DNA from: JAOUEA01 sp963762075
Lineage (GTDB): Bacteria; Actinomycetota; UBA4738; HRBIN12
NCBI GenBank assembly: GCA_963762075.1
Contig: CAVXJC010000001.1
Location: 186,001-250,000, forward strand
Reading direction: 5' to 3'
DNA length: 64,000 nucleotides
In this document: piece after piece, positions 59,131 to 64,000 of the stretch
Layout of the letters: every line of letters begins with the position of its first letter
Numbering within the stretch: position 1 is the first letter of the stretch
Made by a program: the position numbers and the translations under genes
The notes under the pieces: generated by a model
What the model saw: only the letters and a program-made list of their open reading frames with translations
What the model was told of the DNA's origin: nothing
The model's database searches: none

Positions 59131-59799
59131 GTGCGAGACGCCCCTCTGCTGCGAGGAAGCCTGCCTGTTCGCCTGATCGCGCTCTTCGTTGGCCTGCTGC
59201 TGTTCGCAGTCGCGATCGTCTCGATGCTCGAATCAGGGCTCGGTCTACCCCCGTGGGACGTGTTGCACATGGGCATCGCCGAACATTCTCCGCTCACCCT
59301 GGGGGTGGCCGGAGTGGTCGTTGGGCTCGTGATCGTCGCGGTCGCCTGGATCGGGGGAGCGCCCCCCGGGTTCGGCACGATCGCGAACGCCGTGGTCATC
59401 GGGCTCGCCATCGACGCAATCAGCTCGGTCGATGCCGTCGCCCGGCTCTCCGAGGGGCCCGTGTCGCTGCGAGCCCTGCTGGTGGTGCTCGGGGTGTGGC
59501 TGTTCGGCGTCGGGTCCGCTCTGTACATCGGTGCAGGCATGGGCGCGGGCCCTCGCGATTCCCTCATGTTGGCGCTGGTGCGACGCACCGGCTGGCGTAT
59601 CGGTGCGGTTCGGGCTTCGATCGAAGTCACCGTGCTGCTCATCGGTCTGGCACTCGGCGGCATCGCCGGTATCGGCACGTTGGCCCTCGCTCTGCTGGTC
59701 GGCCCTTCGATCGAGCTCTCCTTCTGGTTGTTGCTGCGGCTGGGGCTCGCCGACCCCCTGGCCCGCGCGCCCGAGTTCGGCCCGCTCGACGCGGCATGA
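59131..59799 (+). CDS. YczE/YitT-type integral membrane protein
   Basis: 222-aa protein with about five to six membrane spans: LIALFVGLLLFAVAIVSMLE, then GLGLPPWDVLHMGIAE (a family signature), VVGLVIVAVAWIGG, GSALYIGAGMGAGPRDSLML and GTLALALLVGPSIELSFWLL. This matches the YczE/YyaS group, whose function is unknown. Start GTG 59131 is supported by the TACCGT box; the long frame upstream is antisense to the methyltransferase gene. Confidence 0.82.
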   Translation: MRDAPLLRGSLPVRLIALFVGLLLFAVAIVSMLESGLGLPPWDVLHMGIAEHSPLTLGVAGVVVGLVIVAVAWIGGAPPGFGTIANAVVIGLAIDAISSVDAVARLSEGPVSLRALLVVLGVWLFGVGSALYIGAGMGAGPRDSLMLALVRRTGWRIGAVRASIEVTVLLIGLALGGIAGIGTLALALLVGPSIELSFWLLLRLGLADPLARAPEFGPLDAA

Positions 59800-59968
59800 C
59801 GAGATCGAGACCGGCCGCCTTGCGGCAGGACCGACGGGCGACATCGCGTGCTGGGGTGCCTGCCCGCATCCGTCAGACCGCGTCGGTTGTTGCGCATGAC
59901 GTGTGACGGACATCACTCAGGGTAAGCAGCGCAGAGGGCCGATCCAGTCGAACCGAGGGGAGGAGATC

Positions 59969-60154
59969 ATGGACCCGAGAGCGCAGGGGGGCGGCGACTC
60001 GCACGAGTGCGACATGTGCGGGGAGACGTTCCCGACGGAGCAGGAGCTCGAGCAGCATGTGGCCGACCGACATGCGGGCGATGACAAGGCGGTGCCGGCG
60101 GGAACAGGGGGCTCTCGCACCGAGGGCGGCGCCGGCATGGTGCAGACCGAGTAG
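59969..60154 (+). CDS. Small C2H2 zinc-finger protein
   Basis: 61 aa with one canonical zinc finger: C14-x2-C17-x12-H30-x4-H35 in CDMCGETFPTEQELEQHVADRH-type order, with Phe21 and Leu27 at the usual core positions. The rest is short, Gly-rich and acidic. GAGGGGAGGAG precedes the ATG at 59969. Single C2H2 fingers of the eukaryotic spacing occur in a few bacterial and many archaeal small proteins; DNA, RNA or protein binding cannot be told apart. It stands alone, 5 nt from the convergent stop at 60160. Confidence 0.7.
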   Translation: MDPRAQGGGDSHECDMCGETFPTEQELEQHVADRHAGDDKAVPAGTGGSRTEGGAGMVQTE

Positions 60155-60159
60155 ACGAG

Positions 60160-61092
60160 CTAACGGGTTGCGGCAGGCATCGGAGGCGTCGTCGGGTCGA
60201 CCAGGGACGTCGGCGCCTGCGACCGCTGCCGCGCGGCGACGGCGAGCACCCCGAGCCCGATGATCGCGGTGATGGTCCACACGAGGCCACCCACGAACGG
60301 AACCAACGCCAGCGCACGCACGATCGCCCATCCGGCGAGGAAGGCGACGTAGCGCGACTTCGGGGGCTTCACCACCATCCGGCCGAGCGCATGCGCGCCG
60401 GCCACATAGCCGACGGTGTACAGCAGCGCGAGGGCCAGCAGCAGGAACAGTCCGAGGGGGATACCGACGATCGTCGCGAGCAGCATCACCGCCACGACCG
60501 GCAGCAGGAAGAAGAACGCCAGGCCGACCACGATCGACGGACCCTTGCGTTCCTGCGCCACGTACCAGATGGCGTCATCCAGCTTCGGAGCGAAGGCCAG
60601 CAGGATCAGCCCGAGTGCGAGCGTCGAGAGTGAGTAAGCGAGCCACCACGCGAACCGACTCGCCAAGCCTACGTCGGCCATGTCGACATCAGTGCTGAGT
60701 GACCGCTGCTCCCCGGCGATCGTCGCACCCTCGTCCACGCTGACCTCGCCTTGGCTGACGAGGTTCCCGCCGATCTCCGCGCTTGATCGAACGACCACGT
60801 CGCCGTTGAAGACGACGACGTCGTCGCGTACGAGGCCCGAGATCTCTACGTTCCCGTTGAAGACGACAAGCGCGTCGCTCACCGTGCCCTCGACGATCGC
60901 GGGGCCATCGAAGATCACCGCTGCTCCGACGGTCTCGCCCTCGGGCACGAGGAGTTGGCCGTGCAGCACGATCTGGTCATCATTGCCGGGTGCATCACCG
61001 GACCCTTGCGCAGAGGCGTAGCCCCCGAGTGCAACCACCCAGAGCAGCGCTCCACCGACGACCACCGTCCCACGGGCGGCTCCGACCCTCAT
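60160..61092 (-). CDS. Membrane protein with polymer-forming (bactofilin-like) external domain
   Basis: 310 aa. Signal peptide (GTVVVGGALLWVVALGGYAS, then AQ). Residues about 40-130 are a repeating beta-helix-like segment: AAVIFDGPAIVEGTVSDA, LVVFNGNVEISGLVRDD, VVVFNGDVVVRSSAEIGG and NLVSQGEVSVDEGATI, each near 18 residues. Then three to four membrane spans and a short polar tail. The repeats resemble polymer-forming cytoskeletal domains, but here they lie outside the membrane. Function unknown. GAGGGGGACG precedes the ATG at 61092. Confidence 0.7.
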   Translation of the reverse strand: MRVGAARGTVVVGGALLWVVALGGYASAQGSGDAPGNDDQIVLHGQLLVPEGETVGAAVIFDGPAIVEGTVSDALVVFNGNVEISGLVRDDVVVFNGDVVVRSSAEIGGNLVSQGEVSVDEGATIAGEQRSLSTDVDMADVGLASRFAWWLAYSLSTLALGLILLAFAPKLDDAIWYVAQERKGPSIVVGLAFFFLLPVVAVMLLATIVGIPLGLFLLLALALLYTVGYVAGAHALGRMVVKPPKSRYVAFLAGWAIVRALALVPFVGGLVWTITAIIGLGVLAVAARQRSQAPTSLVDPTTPPMPAATR

Positions 61093-61181
61093 CGTCCCCC
61101 TCGCCACTCTCGACCTCTCGACTCTGCGACAACCCGACACCGGCAGTCAAGAGCCGGGGCTGCTGTTCACTCCGGCCCCAC

Positions 61182-62405
61182 TCAGAAGATGAATCCGAAC
61201 CACGGAGAAGGATCTGAGGCGAACATGGCGTCGGCTCGCGCGAGCGCGCCGGGTTCCAGCTCGCGAACCTGCTGCGCTCGCTCGAGCTGGCGGAACGACG
61301 ATCCTCCGAGATACGCAGCACCGAGCGCCTGCACGCTGCACGAGAGCGCAGGATCGTCATCTGTCCGGGCGCACGTTGCGCCGCCCGACTCGACCACCAG
61401 CTCGTACCGGCCCGATGTCTGGGGCCGGAATGCATCGTCGATCTCGATCACGAGCCGTCCGTCAGCCGCGTATCCGCGTCCGGCGAGCGATGCCGAGACG
61501 TCGATCACCCGCACCCAGAGGCCGTCGGAGACCATGAAGTGCATGCGGCGTGGTTCGCCGGCGAGCCACCGGAGCTCCTCGTCGGCCGGGCGGTCCCACG
61601 CCTTGACGGTGGCGATCAGATCGACGTCCAGCACGAAACGCCAGAGCGCGGCAGTGGCCCGTGGACTCTCGGCGATCAGATGCTGCAGCTTCAGCTCGCT
61701 CCGCGTGAAGCCGTGGACCCACTCGTGCTTGACCTTGTAGACCGCGTATCCGTCGGGCACCCCGGCGGCGCCCTGGTGCACCGCGAAGAACAACGGCTCG
61801 TCCTCATCGCGCTTGGGCTCGTGGAACAGCCACTCCCACCATCGCTCGTCGACCGCGATCATGCCCGGGCGGGTGACTGCGACCCGGTCGTAGACCGGCC
61901 GCATGAGGGGGAGCGCTTCGTCGCGCGGTAACACCCGGATGCCCCCGCCGGTGTCCGTGCCCGCGACGAAGCTCGAGCGATCGGGAGAGACCTCGAGCTC
62001 GGTGCAGAACGAGGCCATGCCGTAGCCGAACCGTCCGTAGATCGGCGATTCCGATGCCCAGAGGTACGCCAGTGGCTCATGGCGCTCCGCCGCCTGGTCG
62101 AGCAAGGTGCCCATGAGCCGGGTGTTGATGCCTCGCCGCCGGTGTGATGGCAGCACGCCCACCGCTGTGATGCCGGGAACGGACAACGAACGCCCCCCCG
62201 GCACCGTCAGCTCCGTCGAACAGGCGCCGGCGGTGCCGACGATGTCGTCTCCGTCGAGCGCCACGAAGTAGCGATCGGGCTCGGCGATCAGGCGCTCTTG
62301 CTCGACATCTTCCTCGTGCCATCGACCGTGGAAGGCTCGCTCCAACACCTGCATGAATCGCGCGAGCTCGTCGGGCTCGATCGAGCGGATCGTGACGTGC
62401 CGCAT
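61182..62405 (-). CDS. eis: Eis-like GNAT N-acetyltransferase
   Basis: 407-aa protein of the Eis family: an N-terminal GNAT domain (acetyl-CoA loop GVLPSHRRRGINTRLM, then YLWASESPIYGRFGYG with the conserved Tyr), a second GNAT-like region and a sterol-carrier-like C-terminal domain. It ends SPWFGFIF, whose terminal carboxylate acts in Eis catalysis. Mycobacterial Eis acetylates aminoglycosides and a host protein at several positions; the substrate here is unknown. Length and ending match the family well. Divergent from the WAVG-repeat gene. Confidence 0.9.
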   Translation of the reverse strand: MRHVTIRSIEPDELARFMQVLERAFHGRWHEEDVEQERLIAEPDRYFVALDGDDIVGTAGACSTELTVPGGRSLSVPGITAVGVLPSHRRRGINTRLMGTLLDQAAERHEPLAYLWASESPIYGRFGYGMASFCTELEVSPDRSSFVAGTDTGGGIRVLPRDEALPLMRPVYDRVAVTRPGMIAVDERWWEWLFHEPKRDEDEPLFFAVHQGAAGVPDGYAVYKVKHEWVHGFTRSELKLQHLIAESPRATAALWRFVLDVDLIATVKAWDRPADEELRWLAGEPRRMHFMVSDGLWVRVIDVSASLAGRGYAADGRLVIEIDDAFRPQTSGRYELVVESGGATCARTDDDPALSCSVQALGAAYLGGSSFRQLERAQQVRELEPGALARADAMFASDPSPWFGFIF

Positions 62406-62477
62406 GCGCGCATCTTCCCACCCGAGCGATCCGGTGGACCGCGACGCCGGTCGGTTCTACAGTGAGGAGTCCGCAGG

Positions 62478-63644
62478 ATGGGGTTGCACATGGTTCGTCT
62501 CCCGGTGGTGAGGAGAGCGGTCGGCACGATCACGACGATGGCGATCGTCGCGATATCGAGTGTGCAAGCGCTCTCCGCCGGCGCGGGTTCCTCAGCTCCC
62601 CGATGGCCGGTCTGCGGCGAGTGGCGTCGGGTCCCGGTTCCCGAAGGGGGGCTCGGCTCCGTCACCGACGTGGAGGTCGTGTCGCCCACCGACGCGTGGG
62701 CCATCTCCGACCATGGATACGAGTCGTGGAACGAGTCCCACGTCTACCACTGGGCAGGCCGCCGCTGGTCGGAGGTTCGATTCCCGATCCGCCCGGGCCC
62801 GGCACGATTCTGGGTACTCACCGCGATCGAGGCGGTGACGGCGTCGGAGATCTGGGTCGTCGGATACGAGTTCATCGACGAAGGTCGATCCCGGGCGATC
62901 TCAGCCCGATGGGATGGTTCGCGGTGGAGGTTGGTCCGGGTCGGACAGACCGCCCGGGGCCTCGCGATCGACGGGCTCGCCGTCACTCCGGGCACGCACC
63001 GTCTGTGGGCCGTCGGATCCTACCTCTATTCTCGCGAGGGTTCCTCACAGGCGCTCGTGCTCCGGTGGTCGGGCCGGCGATGGCGCCCGGTCGACACCCC
63101 GAGCCCCGGCAAGTCGAGCGCGCTCGCCGACGTGGTGACGATCGGGAAGACCGCGTGGGCCGTCGGCTACGTCAAGCACAGAGGCGAGGCGGCGCGCATG
63201 CTTGCCTCACGGTGGACGGGAGAGCGCTGGACCGTTCGCTCGGGGCCGCGCGGCCGCATGTCGGCGGTCGACGGCATCCGCAGAGATGAGCTCTGGGCGG
63301 TGGGGGTCTCGCCGGGACGATCCGGATATGGGCGCGGCCTGATCGCTGGGTGGGACGGTGCCCGCTGGTCACTCGCGCGCCGGTTCGACCGCGCATCGGA
63401 CCTTCGCGATATCGTCGTGACCTCCGGCACCGATGCGTGGGCGGTGGGGCAGCAGGGTCGCGATGCGCGCCCGTTCGTCGTGCGCCGCCACTCGGGCCCA
63501 TGGGCGGTTGCGGCCGCGCCCGATGCCCCGGGATGGCTCACCGCGATCGACGGCACGCCGAACAACCTCTGGACGTTCCGCACGCACTTCCCCGGCGGGG
63601 AGCCGTCGGAGGTCGTCGCCTTCGACTCCTATCACCGCTGCTGA
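62478..63644 (+). CDS. Secreted beta-propeller-like protein with WAVG repeats
   Basis: 388 aa. A signal peptide (VRRAVGTITTMAIVAISSV, cleaved near ALSAGA) precedes six to seven repeats, each pairing a DAWAVG- or LWAVG-type strand with a GxRW strand (WAGRRWSEV, WDGSRWRLV, WSGRRWRPV, WTGERWTVR, WDGARWSLA). This is the form of a secreted beta-propeller. Four or so Cys residues are near the ends. No catalytic motif; binding or surface function likely. ATG 62478 or 62490 may be the start; GAGGAG lies before the first. Confidence 0.72.
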   Translation: MGLHMVRLPVVRRAVGTITTMAIVAISSVQALSAGAGSSAPRWPVCGEWRRVPVPEGGLGSVTDVEVVSPTDAWAISDHGYESWNESHVYHWAGRRWSEVRFPIRPGPARFWVLTAIEAVTASEIWVVGYEFIDEGRSRAISARWDGSRWRLVRVGQTARGLAIDGLAVTPGTHRLWAVGSYLYSREGSSQALVLRWSGRRWRPVDTPSPGKSSALADVVTIGKTAWAVGYVKHRGEAARMLASRWTGERWTVRSGPRGRMSAVDGIRRDELWAVGVSPGRSGYGRGLIAGWDGARWSLARRFDRASDLRDIVVTSGTDAWAVGQQGRDARPFVVRRHSGPWAVAAAPDAPGWLTAIDGTPNNLWTFRTHFPGGEPSEVVAFDSYHRC

Positions 63645-63658
63645 ACGCGCGAGTCGCG

Positions 63659-64000
63659 CTAGGGTCGGGGGATGGGCGCGATCCAGTACCTGGTGGTGGG
63701 GGTCGGCGTCGTCGTGAACCTCGCGTTGACGAGATAGAGGACGTCGTGGAAGGCATCGATCGAGGTCGGGATGTCGAAGTCGGGGTCGGTGGTGCGTGAG
63801 ACGACTCGTCCGCTCCTGAAGTCGTCGGTCAGCCGCACCTTCGCCACCTTGTTCAGGAAGTTCTGCACGACGTAGACGATGTTCCCATGCAGCAGCACGC
63901 CGTCGCCCATCGACACTTTCGGTCCGCCGAGGTCGATCTCACGGGTCCGGCCAGACGGACGTACCTCGAAGAGTTTGCCCGTGTTGAGCTGGACCATCAC
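63659..64000 (-). CDS. C-terminal part of an NHL/SMP-30-like secreted beta-propeller protein (partial)
   Basis: At least 113 residues, open at the right edge. Sequence such as GDGVLLHGNIVYVVQNFLNKVAKVRL and YLVNARF is typical of SMP-30/NHL-type six-bladed propellers, here the last one or two blades, ending YWIAPIPRP. Most bacterial relatives are exported and of unknown function. The N-terminus is outside the window, so signal peptide and active site cannot be checked. Convergent with the WAVG-repeat gene, 14 nt away. Confidence 0.6.
   Translation of the reverse strand: MMVQLNTGKLFEVRPSGRTREIDLGGPKVSMGDGVLLHGNIVYVVQNFLNKVAKVRLTDDFRSGRVVSRTTDPDFDIPTSIDAFHDVLYLVNARFTTTPTPTTRYWIAPIPRP

Overview
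The window is GC-rich (about two thirds G+C by eye) and tightly packed. It reads as an actinobacterial (Actinomycetota) chromosome segment, probably from an uncultured or environmental genome. The support is the protein families present (mycothiol-type DinB/maleylpyruvate-isomerase-like protein, Eis-like acetyltransferase, Rv2578c-type radical SAM, sucrase/ferredoxin-like protein, GlsB/YeaQ protein), frequent ATGA/GTGA 4-nt overlaps, many GTG starts, and a recurrent TANNNT box only 6-8 nt upstream of start codons that lack a Shine-Dalgarno sequence, the signature of leaderless transcription. I see no rRNA, tRNA, CRISPR array, insertion sequence or phage gene.

Layout. 1-9 kb: sarcosine oxidase beta-like gene, IclR regulator, PLP beta-lyase, zinc metallopeptidase, amidase, serine hydrolase, acyl-CoA dehydrogenase, lipoprotein hydrolase. 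9-13 kb: a potABCD-type polyamine ABC transporter on the minus strand, divergent from mmsA. 14-25 kb: a flavoprotein of the PYROXD2/phytoene-desaturase type, an Lrp/AsnC regulator divergent from a Rieske oxygenase, a dimethylglycine-dehydrogenase-like flavoprotein, a degenerate ureohydrolase, ribokinase and nucleoside hydrolase. 25-34 kb: TetR regulator, second PYROXD2-like gene, ADP-forming acyl-CoA synthetase, quinone reductase, GlsB protein, amidase plus an M24 protein. 34-39.5 kb: a short UvrA-like ABC protein, DUF1801, PHP/HhH protein coupled to a radical SAM protein. 39.5-42.2 kb: an acidic Thr/Asp/Gly-repeat protein, a JmjC/cupin oxygenase and a sucrase/ferredoxin-like protein, all joined by GTGA overlaps. 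42-50 kb: lipoprotein, M19 dipeptidase, thioredoxin-like, DoxX-like, cyanophycinase, cyanophycin synthetase and, convergent, a CphA-like Mur ligase without an ATP-grasp domain. 50-64 kb: glycosyltransferase/glycosidase pair, DEAD-box helicase, secreted cyclase, arginine deiminase, homocysteine methyltransferase, methyltransferase, membrane proteins, a tiny C2H2 zinc-finger protein, Eis-like acetyltransferase, a secreted WAVG-repeat protein and an edge-truncated protein.

How the genes may work together. Rieske oxygenase, dimethylglycine-dehydrogenase-like and SoxB-like proteins could remove methyl groups stepwise from betaine-like quaternary amines. The Pot transporter would import polyamines. 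Cyanophycin synthetase and cyanophycinase imply storage of nitrogen as Asp-Arg polymer, with the dipeptidase and arginine deiminase as plausible downstream steps. These links are inferred from gene content.

Caution: many reading frames are broken by single-base indels, mainly G or C, concentrated at about 24.8-28.7 kb and 48.4-51.9 kb. Protein similarity resumes at once in another frame, so sequencing or assembly error is more likely than true pseudogenes. Those genes are described as one locus each.
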